From an uncultured Collinsella sp. (lineage in GTDB: Bacteria > Actinomycetota > Coriobacteriia > Coriobacteriales > Coriobacteriaceae): 9,698 nt of DNA. A program made the translations under genes and the position numbers. Positions within the stretch are counted from its first letter, which is position 1. Each line of letters starts with the position of its first letter. Positions 1 through 6,196 of the stretch are shown here, one piece after another. The stretch covers positions 1 to 9,698 of the forward strand of contig CATYIV010000052.1 of NCBI GenBank assembly GCA_958407465.1, in the 5' to 3' direction. The notes beneath the pieces were generated by a model. It worked only from the letters and a program-made list of their open reading frames with translations, did not search any database and was not told the origin of the DNA.

Positions 1-18
1 AAAGGGACTCAACTCCCG

Positions 19-162
19 CAGGATCGCCGGGCCGCTTTGGGTTACTTTCCAAAACGTCCTCGGACATGCAAAGGGCTCCGCTGCGCGCTTCGCGCGGCGG
101 AGCCCTTTGCGTCCTGCGGAATGTTTTGGAAAGTAACCCAAAGCGGCCCGGCGGGTGTCCTG
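19..162. repeat. Nested intergenic palindrome
   Basis: Two perfect 30-base inverted arms (26-55 and 123-152) enclose a second, independent hairpin. In the inner hairpin 68-81 pairs with 97-110 (14 perfect pairs), continuing through one G-T wobble into a GC-alternating stem at 83-87/91-95 with a three-base loop. Short flanks CAGG (19-22) and CCTG (159-162) extend the outer pairing across a small asymmetric loop. Near-direct repeats (cgtcctcgga at 55-64, cgtcctgcgga at 110-120) bracket the inner hairpin. No credible gene lies here; an 83-codon frame across it at 37-288 has no family-like content. The symmetry could make it a non-autonomous repeat element, a bidirectional terminator for the gene to the left, or a structured RNA. 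The pairing is seen directly; the function is inference. Confidence 0.75.
68..110. terminator. Inner GC-rich hairpin, possible terminator
   Basis: A 20-pair stem with a TTT-like three-base loop lies inside the larger palindrome. The plus-strand 3' side ends in CCCTTTGCG rather than a clear run of T, so intrinsic termination is only possible, not shown. Being symmetric, it could act on either strand, for example on a gene entering from the left of the window. Confidence 0.35.
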
Positions 163-268
163 TGTAGTCACCCTTTAGGCGGAACTCTCCTAATTAGTTG
201 GATGAGTCGTTTACTTACTTGTGCTGTTACCGTCTTCCCGCTGTTGTTGGGGTATGCTTTGTTCGTAT

Positions 269-285
269 GTAAACGTATGACATGT
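269..285 (+). promoter_or_regulatory. Candidate LacI-type operator, site A
   Basis: The 17-base element gtaaacgtatgacatgt shares the core AAACG-NN-TGACAT with three sites in front of the next gene (1367-1383 inverted, 1418-1434, 1435-1451). It lies 17 bases upstream of the chosen start of the LacI-family regulator, the usual place for autorepression. It overlaps the ATG at 282, which argues against that codon as the start. The match is visible; binding by the adjacent regulator is inferred. Confidence 0.6.
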
Positions 286-302
286 TGATGGGGGAGGGTG
301 CT

Positions 303-1313
303 ATGGCTCGCGAGAGTGCTCGTTCTAAGGATACGGCTAAGCCTGGCATCAAGGAAGTTGCGGCGGTGGCGGGGGTTTCGCCTACTACGGTATCTCGCGT
401 GCTTAATAATCGCGGCTATATTAGCCAAGAGACCCGCGATAAGGTCCATGCCGCGATGGAGCGCATCAACTATACGCCCAACGATATCGCCCGTGCCATG
501 CTCAACGGTCGCCTGAATCTTATCGGTATGATCGTTCCCTTTGTGAGCAGCCCGTTCCATGCTCAGGTTGTGCAGGCGGTCGAGCGCACGTTAGCGGAAA
601 ACGGCTTTAAGATGTTGCTGTGCAACAGCGCCAATCGACCCGATCTTGAGCGTTCCTATATTGACATGCTCCGCCGCAATATGGTCGACGGCGTCATCGT
701 CAACTCCCTCAATATCGGTGCCGAGGCATATGCCGAGATGGGCTTGAGCCTGGTTGGCATCGACTGCGATCTTGGCGAGGGCTCTGTCCAGATTGCAAGT
801 GACAGCTATGGCATTGGCGAGCTCGCCACGCGCCGTCTGATTGATGACGGCTGCAGGCGTATCCTGTGCCTGCGCAGCAATAGCCGCATGCGCATGCCTG
901 CCAATAAGCGTACCGATGCCTACCTCGATGTTGTTGAGCAGGCCGGTTTGTCCGCGCTTGTCCGTGAGGTCGAGTTCGTTAAGCCCGACGACGAAAAGGG
1001 CGCGGTCGTTGCGAAGATCCTCGATGAGAACCCCGATATTGACGGCATCTTTGCGGGAGACGATACGATGGCGGCCATCTGTCTCAACGTGATGAAGCAG
1101 CGCGGCTTGAGCGCTCCGGACGATATTAAGGTCGTGGGCGCGGATGGTGCCCGCCGAACTATGACGTTTATGCCTGACTTAACAACCGTACGTCAAGATA
1201 TCGATCGCATCGGAGAGCTCGCGGCGCAATCCATCATCGCTCTTATTAACGGCGATAATCCCGAATCGAATATCAAGCTCCCCGTTGAACTCATTGAGGG
1301 CAAAACCGCGTAG
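303..1313 (+). CDS. LacI-family transcriptional regulator of sugar locus
   Basis: Predicted 336-residue cytoplasmic DNA-binding repressor, about the usual LacI/GalR length. The N-terminal helix-turn-helix spans about residues 16-48 (IKEVAAVAGVSPTTVSRVL). It is followed by the hinge region INYTPNDIARAMLNGR (about 55-70), then a periplasmic-binding-protein-like effector domain that ends with the family-typical TTVRQDIDRIGELA (about 294-307). I chose ATG 303 because GGGGAGGG (291-298) sits four bases upstream; the in-frame ATG at 282 lies inside the candidate operator and has no ribosome site. Its position beside two GH32-type enzymes and a sucrose-type PTS suggests it senses sucrose, a fructoside, or their phosphate. 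A similar 17-base element in front of this gene and the next one suggests autoregulation and repression of the glycosidase-PTS genes. The family is certain; the ligand is inferred from context. It could also be a ScrR/SacR-like regulator in function. Confidence 0.93.
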   Translation: MARESARSKDTAKPGIKEVAAVAGVSPTTVSRVLNNRGYISQETRDKVHAAMERINYTPNDIARAMLNGRLNLIGMIVPFVSSPFHAQVVQAVERTLAENGFKMLLCNSANRPDLERSYIDMLRRNMVDGVIVNSLNIGAEAYAEMGLSLVGIDCDLGEGSVQIASDSYGIGELATRRLIDDGCRRILCLRSNSRMRMPANKRTDAYLDVVEQAGLSALVREVEFVKPDDEKGAVVAKILDENPDIDGIFAGDDTMAAICLNVMKQRGLSAPDDIKVVGADGARRTMTFMPDLTTVRQDIDRIGELAAQSIIALINGDNPESNIKLPVELIEGKTA

Positions 1314-1366
1314 TTCATCCCGTGCCAAAAGAATTCCTCAAACGCCTCTGATGACCGTTCACCGGC

Positions 1367-1383
1367 ATATGTCAACCGTTTGC
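1367..1383 (-). promoter_or_regulatory. Candidate LacI-type operator, site D (inverted)
   Basis: Read on the minus strand this is gcaaacggttgacatat, matching the core AAACG-NN-TGACAT of the other three sites. It lies 34 bases upstream of the tandem pair and points the opposite way. An inverted, spaced auxiliary site would suit a looping or cooperative repressor. The sequence match is direct; function is inferred. Confidence 0.5.
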
Positions 1384-1417
1384 CGACGACTGGAACTGTG
1401 AAAAGACGTATTGGTGT

Positions 1418-1434
1418 GAAAACGTTTGACATAT
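1418..1434 (+). promoter_or_regulatory. Candidate operator, site B (tandem copy 1)
   Basis: Element gaaaacgtttgacatat. It is the first of two abutting 17-base direct repeats that differ at a single base. It contains a perfect TTGACA at 1426-1431, so a bound repressor would cover the -35 region. It also partly resembles a catabolite-responsive (CcpA-type) element, since LacI-family operators share the central CG. I prefer the local regulator because a similar element precedes its own gene. Confidence 0.65.
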
Positions 1435-1454
1435 GAAAACGATTGACATATCTT
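1426..1454 (+). promoter_or_regulatory. Candidate promoter for the glycosidase-PTS operon
   Basis: A perfect -35 box TTGACA (1426-1431), a 17-base spacer and TATCTT (1449-1454) as a 4-of-6 match to the -10 consensus. An alternative uses TTGACA at 1443-1448 with TAGTAT at 1470-1475, but its 21-base spacer is long. Either way the -35 box lies inside a candidate operator. Confidence 0.5.
1435..1451 (+). promoter_or_regulatory. Candidate operator, site C (tandem copy 2)
   Basis: Element gaaaacgattgacatat, immediately following site B with no gap. It carries a second perfect TTGACA at 1443-1448. The 17-base repeat period also sets the distance between the two -35-like boxes. Confidence 0.65.
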
Positions 1455-1496
1455 GCCATTGTACCGAGTTAGTATGTCGTGGAAAGGAAGTCTCGG

Positions 1497-2879
1497 ATGC
1501 ACAAGGTGTATTACCAGCCTGAGGGAATTTGGGTAGGCGACATCATGCCGTACGGCGAGGACGGCACGTTCTATCTCTATCATCAGCGTGACACGCGTAA
1601 CCCCGAACCTTTCGGAGAGCCGTTTGGCTGGGCACTCGCTACGACCAAGGATTTCGTCAACTACAAGGACTTTGGCGAGAGCCTTGAGCGTGGCGGCGAC
1701 GAGGAAGTCGACCAGTACATTTATGCCGGCACGGTGTTTAAGGTGGGCGACAAGTACCATGCGCTCTACACTGGTTGCAATCGCGATAAGGTCCGCGCAC
1801 GTTTGATGAAGCAGGTTCTTCTTCACGCAACGAGCGACGACGCCGTCAAGTGGGAGAAGAACATCGCCGAGACGCTGCTTCCGCCCCAGGAGGGTTACGA
1901 TGACCGCAACTGGCGCGATCCCTTTGTGCTTTGGGATGAGGAGAACGAAGAGTACATGCTCATCCTCGGCACGCGTGTGGGCGAGGACAAGCGTCTGATG
2001 ACCGGCCGCCTGGTCAAGTTCACCTCCAAGGATCTGACCAACTGGGAGTTCCAGGGCGACTGGTGGAATCCGGGCCTGTACACCATGTTTGAGATGCCTG
2101 ATCTCTTTAAGATGGGCGACTGGTGGTACCTCGTCTTTTCCGAGTACAGCGACGGCAACAAGACCCGTTACCGCATGTCCAAGTCCATCAACGGTCCTTG
2201 GATTACCCCCGCTGACGACTCCTTCGACGGTCGCGCGTACTACGCCGCTCGCACCGCATTCGATGGCGAGCGTCGCGTTCTCTTTGGTTGGGTTCCTACG
2301 CGTGACGAGGGCGGCGACCCCAGCTCTTACCTATGGGGTGGCACCTTTATGCCCCTCGAGATCGTTCAGCGTGCCGACGGAACGCTCGGCACCAAGCTCC
2401 CCGACAGCATGCTTGGCGCCTTTGGCGAGGGCAAGGCTGTCGAGACCTTTGAGCTTTCCTGCGAGTCGGGCAAGGTCGAGCAGGTGCTCGCCGCGGATGC
2501 CGGCTCCACCTACTTGCTCGATGCCGACATTGAGCTCGGCGGTAACGCTGCCGGCTTCTCGGTCAAGTTCGCTGAGGACGCCGAGACCGGTCTTGCCTAT
2601 GAGTTCCGCGCCAACCTGCGCGAGGGCAAGCTCGAGTTCACGCCGGCTCCCCAGTACCCGTGGTTCCAGGTCAACAACATGGGCCTCGAGCGTCCGTTGT
2701 TCTTTAAGGGCGAGGGCACTCACCATGTGCGTCTGGTCGTCGACGACGACATCGCGACCATCTTTGTCGATGATGTTGCGCTCAACGCTCGCTTCTGCAA
2801 CAAGCAGGGCCAGGGTGTGGCGCTTACCGTCACCGACGGTGCGCTCAAGTGCGCAAACGCAACGATCGCGTCTCTGTAG
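1497..2879 (+). CDS. Atypical GH32-like glycosidase (beta-fructosidase-like)
   Basis: Predicted 460-residue protein with the five-bladed propeller plus beta-sandwich layout of GH32 (clan GH-J). The three acidic motifs are recognisable but altered. YQPEGIWVGDIMPY (residues 6-19, candidate nucleophile Asp15) stands where classical enzymes have W-[ML]-N-D-P-N-G. WRDPFV (139-144) holds the transition-state Asp141. FEMPDLF (198-204) replaces the usual ECPDLF and keeps Glu199 as the presumed acid/base. AGTV (77-80) sits where SGS is typical. The C-terminal sandwich is visible, including VRLVVDDDIATIFVDD. No signal peptide, so it acts in the cytoplasm, probably on imported sugars. I chose ATG 1497 because AAGGAAG ends six bases upstream; GTG 1479 lies in front of that ribosome site. 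It is first in the likely operon with the PTS 45 bases downstream. Exact substrate unknown: sucrose-6-phosphate, a sucrose isomer or a short fructan are possible. Confidence 0.85.
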   Translation: MHKVYYQPEGIWVGDIMPYGEDGTFYLYHQRDTRNPEPFGEPFGWALATTKDFVNYKDFGESLERGGDEEVDQYIYAGTVFKVGDKYHALYTGCNRDKVRARLMKQVLLHATSDDAVKWEKNIAETLLPPQEGYDDRNWRDPFVLWDEENEEYMLILGTRVGEDKRLMTGRLVKFTSKDLTNWEFQGDWWNPGLYTMFEMPDLFKMGDWWYLVFSEYSDGNKTRYRMSKSINGPWITPADDSFDGRAYYAARTAFDGERRVLFGWVPTRDEGGDPSSYLWGGTFMPLEIVQRADGTLGTKLPDSMLGAFGEGKAVETFELSCESGKVEQVLAADAGSTYLLDADIELGGNAAGFSVKFAEDAETGLAYEFRANLREGKLEFTPAPQYPWFQVNNMGLERPLFFKGEGTHHVRLVVDDDIATIFVDDVALNARFCNKQGQGVALTVTDGALKCANATIASL

Positions 2880-2924
2880 CGGCAACGAACCGTTTTATGA
2901 TTTAGAAAAGGAATGGAGAGGAAC

Positions 2925-4376
2925 ATGGACTACAAGGCAGTGTCCCAGCAAGTCGTCGACAACGTCGGCGGACTGGAGAACATCGAGGGCGCCACGCATT
3001 GCGTGACCCGTCTGCGTCTGGTGCTCAAGGATACGAGCAAATACAACAAGGCCGAGCTCGAGAACATCGATGGCGTCAAGGGCGTGCTGTACAACAGCGG
3101 CCAGCTCATGATCATCTTCGGTACCGGTACCGTCAACAAGGTTTACGATGAGTTTATGGCTCTGACGGGCGTTAAGGAGATCAGCGCTTCCGAGGTCAAG
3201 GGCGCCGAGGCGGACAAGAAGGGCAAGTTCTTCTCGGTCCTCAAGGTATTCTCGGACATCTTTATTCCCATCATTCCCGCCTTCGTCGGCGCTGCTATCA
3301 TCATCGGCCTTAAGTCGCTGATCGTTGCCAACGGCCTCTTTGGCATGGAAGGCAGCCTCGCCGATCACAGCGAGTTCCTCAAGAACCTCGCAAGCTTCTT
3401 TGCCATTATCGCCACCACGTTCGACTACCTGCCTGTCCTGGTTATGTACAGCGCAGTCAAGCGTTTTGGCGGTAACCCGATCCTGGGCATCCTCGTCGGT
3501 ATCGTCATGGTTCACCCGAGCCTTATGAACCGCAACACGTTCGTTATGGACCCGACGGGTGCTGAGTACTGGAACTTTGGTCCGCTCTCCATTCCCATGG
3601 TTGCTTTCCAGGGCGGCGTGTTCCCTGCAATTCTGACCGCCTGGTTTATGGCCAAGGTCGAAAAGATTGCCCAGAAGTACATCCCCGAGGTCGTTTCGTT
3701 CGTCTTTGTCCCGACCGTTACCCTGATTCTTGCTAACGTCGCCCTGTTCACCGTGTTCGGCCCGCTCGGTAACCTGATCGGTGACGTCCTCGCCGGCGTA
3801 ATCGATATCCTGTACAACAGGATGGGCGTCTTTGGTGCCTTTGTCTTCGCCGCGTTCCTGCAGCCGCTCGTCGTTACCGGTACGCATCAGTTCATCCAGG
3901 GTATCGAGGCAAACCTTGTTGCCACGACTGGCTTCAACTACATCCAGGCCATCTGGTCGGTTTCCATCATCGCCCAGGGCGGCGGCGCCATCGGTATGTA
4001 CCTCATTCACAAGAAGCACTCCAAAGAGCGCAACATCTGCATGTCGTCCTTTATCCCGACGCTGGTCGGAATCTCCGAGCCCGCTATCTTTGCTGCAAAC
4101 ATGCGCTATTCGATCATTCCGTTCATCTGCGCATGCATCGGTGCAGGCTGCGGCGGTGCCTTCGTCAAGCTCTTTGAGGTGCGCGCTATCGGTCAGGGTC
4201 TGACCGGCGTGCTTGGCCTGCTCATCGTCACGCCCGAGACCCTCGTGTGGTATGTGGCTGGCAATCTCATCGCCTTTATCGTGCCGATCGTCTTGATCTT
4301 TGCCTACAACAAGGCAAAGGGCGTGCCGACCACCGATGAAGAGGGCGCTGGCGCTGGCTTCGACGTTAGCTTCTAG
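2925..4376 (+). CDS. PTS EIIBC permease, sucrose/trehalose type (glucose superfamily)
   Basis: Predicted 483-residue membrane permease that phosphorylates its sugar during uptake. An N-terminal EIIB domain (about residues 1-85) contains THCVTRLRL with phospho-acceptor Cys26. A hydrophobic EIIC domain from about residue 100 onward opens with VFSDIFIPIIPAFVGAAIII and carries GTHQFIQGIEANL and GISEPAIFAANMRY (from Gly382), both hallmarks of the sucrose/trehalose/beta-glucoside branch. The protein ends soon after EIIC, so there is no fused EIIA; phosphate must come from a separate EIIA, as for SacP- or ScrA-type IIBC proteins. I chose ATG 2925 because MDYKAVSQQV is the family-like N-terminus and GAGAGG lies just upstream; ATG 2913 is in frame but poorly spaced. 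It begins 45 bases after the first glycosidase, implying co-transcription. Flanking GH32-type genes favour sucrose or a related fructoside over trehalose, but specificity cannot be read from sequence alone. Confidence 0.92.
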   Translation: MDYKAVSQQVVDNVGGLENIEGATHCVTRLRLVLKDTSKYNKAELENIDGVKGVLYNSGQLMIIFGTGTVNKVYDEFMALTGVKEISASEVKGAEADKKGKFFSVLKVFSDIFIPIIPAFVGAAIIIGLKSLIVANGLFGMEGSLADHSEFLKNLASFFAIIATTFDYLPVLVMYSAVKRFGGNPILGILVGIVMVHPSLMNRNTFVMDPTGAEYWNFGPLSIPMVAFQGGVFPAILTAWFMAKVEKIAQKYIPEVVSFVFVPTVTLILANVALFTVFGPLGNLIGDVLAGVIDILYNRMGVFGAFVFAAFLQPLVVTGTHQFIQGIEANLVATTGFNYIQAIWSVSIIAQGGGAIGMYLIHKKHSKERNICMSSFIPTLVGISEPAIFAANMRYSIIPFICACIGAGCGGAFVKLFEVRAIGQGLTGVLGLLIVTPETLVWYVAGNLIAFIVPIVLIFAYNKAKGVPTTDEEGAGAGFDVSF

Positions 4377-4415
4377 TTGAGCCGTTCAGTGTAATCTGAG
4401 GATAAGTCCATTTGA

Positions 4416-4453
4416 GGAAGGGCGTTCGACTCGTGTGAGTCGAGCGTCCTTCC
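4416..4453 (+). promoter_or_regulatory. Strong intercistronic hairpin between PTS and hydrolase genes
   Basis: Bases 4416-4432 pair with 4437-4453 over 17 positions, with two G-T wobbles and a four-base GTGT loop. No T-run follows (next bases are CCATAGAC), so it is not a typical intrinsic terminator. It starts 39 bases after the PTS stop and ends 24 bases before the next start codon. It may protect the upstream mRNA from exonucleases or lower expression of the downstream gene. Confidence 0.6.
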
Positions 4454-4477
4454 CCATAGACGAGAAAGTCAACGGCG

Positions 4478-5920
4478 ATGTTAAATCAAAAAAACAAGGT
4501 GACACGCGCGGACTATGAGCAGTGGCGTGCCGGACAGGATGAGACGGCGGCTCGCATCGCGTCCGACCCCGATAGGCTTCTGTTCCATGTGGAGCCTGAG
4601 CTTGGCTGGCTCAACGACCCCAACGGTTTGGTTCGGATTGGTGATACGTATCACATCTATCATCAATACGATCCTTTCGATGCTGCGCATGGCGGTCCAG
4701 TGCTTTGGAACCATCTGACGACAAAGGATTTTGTGACGTACGAGAATCACGGCCCCGTGCTGTTCCCCGATTCCGATTTGGATTCGAGCGGAGCGTATTC
4801 TGGTTCTGCCTTTGTACGTGATGGCAAGATTCACTACTTCTATACCGGCAACGTCAAGCATTTTGACCGCGATGATTACGACTACGTGTTGACGGGCCGT
4901 GAGCAAAACCAGATTCATATGGTTGCCGAGAATCCCGACGAATTGGGCGAGAAGCGCATGGCTGTTGGACCAGTCGATTACCCCGACGATATCGGTACGC
5001 ACGTGCGCGACCCCAAGATCCTTGAGCACGATGGTATCTACTACATGGTTCTGGGCGCTCGTACGAAAGACGACCGTGGCTGCGTGCTTGTCTATACTTC
5101 GCGTGATTTAGTGGTCTGGAGCTATGCGACGCGCATTGAGCTGGACGAGAACTTTGGCTTTATGTGGGAGTGCCCCGATCTGTTTGAGCTCGATGGCGAG
5201 CTTATTCTCGTTTGCTGTCCGCAGGGTGTGCCTGCCGATGGTTGGCGTTACCGCAATCCGCATCAGTGCGTGTGGTTCCCTATCGAGGCCGATTGGGAGG
5301 CGCCGAGCTTTAAAATCGTCAGGCAGGGCATGCCCCCGATGGTCGATGCCGGTTTTGATTTCTATGCTCCGCAGTCCTTTGAGGATGCTGCAGGCCGGCG
5401 TTTGATGATCGGATGGTCGGGTTGCCCCGACGCGACAGCAGAAAACCCGACGGTGGCGCGCGGGTGGCAGTGCGCGTTGACGGTGCCGCGAGAGCTGAGC
5501 ATGCGCGATGGTAAGCTCTGCCAGCAGCCGGCGCACGAGATTGAGAGGATGCGCGGCGGCTGCGTTCGTGCTGTAGGCGAAGAGACCGTCGAGGAGCCGG
5601 GACGCCTGTTTGATGTCGTGGTTTCCTGTGAGGGAGCCAAGATGATCGAGCTCGAAATCCGCAAGGGTGTCTTTGTGCGTTATGCGGAGGGGATGCTTAC
5701 CCTCGATATGGGTAATGAAGGCTATGGGCGAGACCGGAGGTCGATTGAGCTCAGCGAGCTTCGCGACCTGCGCGTGCTTTCGGACACTACGATGGTCGAG
5801 ATTTTTGCCAACGGCGGCGAGGCAGCACTTACGAGCCGTACCTATTCGCCGGCGGTTTCGGCGATGGGGTTGCATGCCGAGGGTGCGGCGTCGATGGATT
5901 TCTACCGTCTCGCGCATTAA
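4478..5920 (+). CDS. GH32 sucrose-6-phosphate hydrolase / beta-fructosidase
   Basis: Predicted 480-residue cytoplasmic invertase-like enzyme hydrolysing sucrose-6-phosphate to glucose-6-phosphate and fructose, or terminal fructosides. All classical GH32 motifs are present: GWLNDPNGL (43-51, nucleophile Asp47), YSGSAF (107-112), HVRDPK (175-180, Asp178 stabilises the transition state) and MWECPDLF (229-236, acid/base Glu231). The C-terminal sandwich has the usual ending RVLSDTTMVEIFANGGEAALTSRTY. No signal peptide. Length is normal for SacA/ScrB proteins. It follows the PTS by 101 bases, separated by a 17-pair hairpin, so it is probably in the same operon with modulated expression. The start at 4478 is not certain: only a weak GAGAAAG lies upstream, and the first 30 or so residues precede the conserved domain. 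A fructokinase would be needed to use the released fructose, and none is in the window. Called sucrose-6-phosphate hydrolase because of the neighbouring PTS. Confidence 0.93.
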   Translation: MLNQKNKVTRADYEQWRAGQDETAARIASDPDRLLFHVEPELGWLNDPNGLVRIGDTYHIYHQYDPFDAAHGGPVLWNHLTTKDFVTYENHGPVLFPDSDLDSSGAYSGSAFVRDGKIHYFYTGNVKHFDRDDYDYVLTGREQNQIHMVAENPDELGEKRMAVGPVDYPDDIGTHVRDPKILEHDGIYYMVLGARTKDDRGCVLVYTSRDLVVWSYATRIELDENFGFMWECPDLFELDGELILVCCPQGVPADGWRYRNPHQCVWFPIEADWEAPSFKIVRQGMPPMVDAGFDFYAPQSFEDAAGRRLMIGWSGCPDATAENPTVARGWQCALTVPRELSMRDGKLCQQPAHEIERMRGGCVRAVGEETVEEPGRLFDVVVSCEGAKMIELEIRKGVFVRYAEGMLTLDMGNEGYGRDRRSIELSELRDLRVLSDTTMVEIFANGGEAALTSRTYSPAVSAMGLHAEGAASMDFYRLAH

Positions 5921-5979
5921 CCGTGCGTGGAACACGATTGGACTTGCTGGGCGGAATGTGTCGCAGTTGCCGCAGCGAA

Positions 5980-6008
5980 CTACCGTTTATCGCGTATAGC
6001 TACCGTTT
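5980..6008 (+). repeat. Direct repeat pair CTACCGTTT
   Basis: The nonamer ctaccgttt occurs at 5980-5988 and again at 6000-6008, exactly 20 bases apart, which is about two helical turns. It lies shortly upstream of the candidate degV-like promoter. Such spacing could place two regulator subunits on one DNA face, but two short copies may also be chance. Confidence 0.35.
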
Positions 6009-6017
6009 GCGGAGTAA

Positions 6018-6046
6018 GTAACACCTATTAATAAACCGTGTAAAAT
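6018..6046 (+). promoter_or_regulatory. Candidate promoter for the DegV-family gene
   Basis: The -10 box TAAAAT (6041-6046) matches consensus at five of six bases. The -35-like GTAACA (6018-6023) matches at four of six, with an ideal 17-base spacer. A start near 6053 would give an untranslated leader of about 145 bases containing a hairpin. Confidence 0.45.
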
Positions 6047-6072
6047 TTCAGGTAAGCACGGAGTTTTCCAGG

Positions 6073-6111
6073 GAGACGCTGTCCTTTGTTGTGTGCAAGG
6101 GGCGGCGTCTC
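6073..6111 (+). promoter_or_regulatory. Leader hairpin upstream of the DegV-family gene
   Basis: Bases 6073-6088 pair with 6096-6111 over 16 positions with three G-T wobbles, leaving a seven-base loop. The 3' side is followed by only three T, so it could be a weak terminator, an attenuator, or a stabilising 5' stem. It sits between the candidate promoter and the gene start. I do not recognise a riboswitch class. Confidence 0.5.
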
Positions 6112-6196
6112 TTTGGCGCTTTGCGGCCGTTGTGCAACAGTGCGGCGGCGCGTGCCATGTATTGAAAAGCCAATGTCGAGATGGGTCGTGATAAGA

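Noticed and set aside
37..288. An 83-codon open frame across the left palindrome
   Set aside because: It reads through both hairpins and has no ribosome site or recognisable protein content.
282..302. Upstream ATG as the start of the LacI-family gene
   Set aside because: It lies inside the candidate operator and lacks a ribosome site, whereas ATG 303 has GGGGAGGG close upstream.
1418..1451. Reading the tandem repeats as catabolite (CcpA-type) elements
   Set aside because: The central AAACG resembles such sites, but the right half TGACAT departs from that consensus and a similar element precedes the adjacent LacI-family gene. The alternative is not fully excluded.
1418..1451. The tandem 17-base repeats as the start of a CRISPR array
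   Set aside because: There are only two copies, they abut with no spacer, and no cas genes are present.
2089..3006. A 305-codon plus-strand frame overlapping the first glycosidase and the PTS start
   Set aside because: It overlaps two better-supported genes in another frame and its Ser/Arg/Pro-rich translation is typical of an off-frame reading.
2895..4019. A 374-codon open frame on the minus strand opposite the PTS gene
   Set aside because: It is antisense to a clearly recognised EIIBC protein, its product is rich in Asp, Glu and His with no recognisable domain, and such long frames are expected opposite GC-biased codons.
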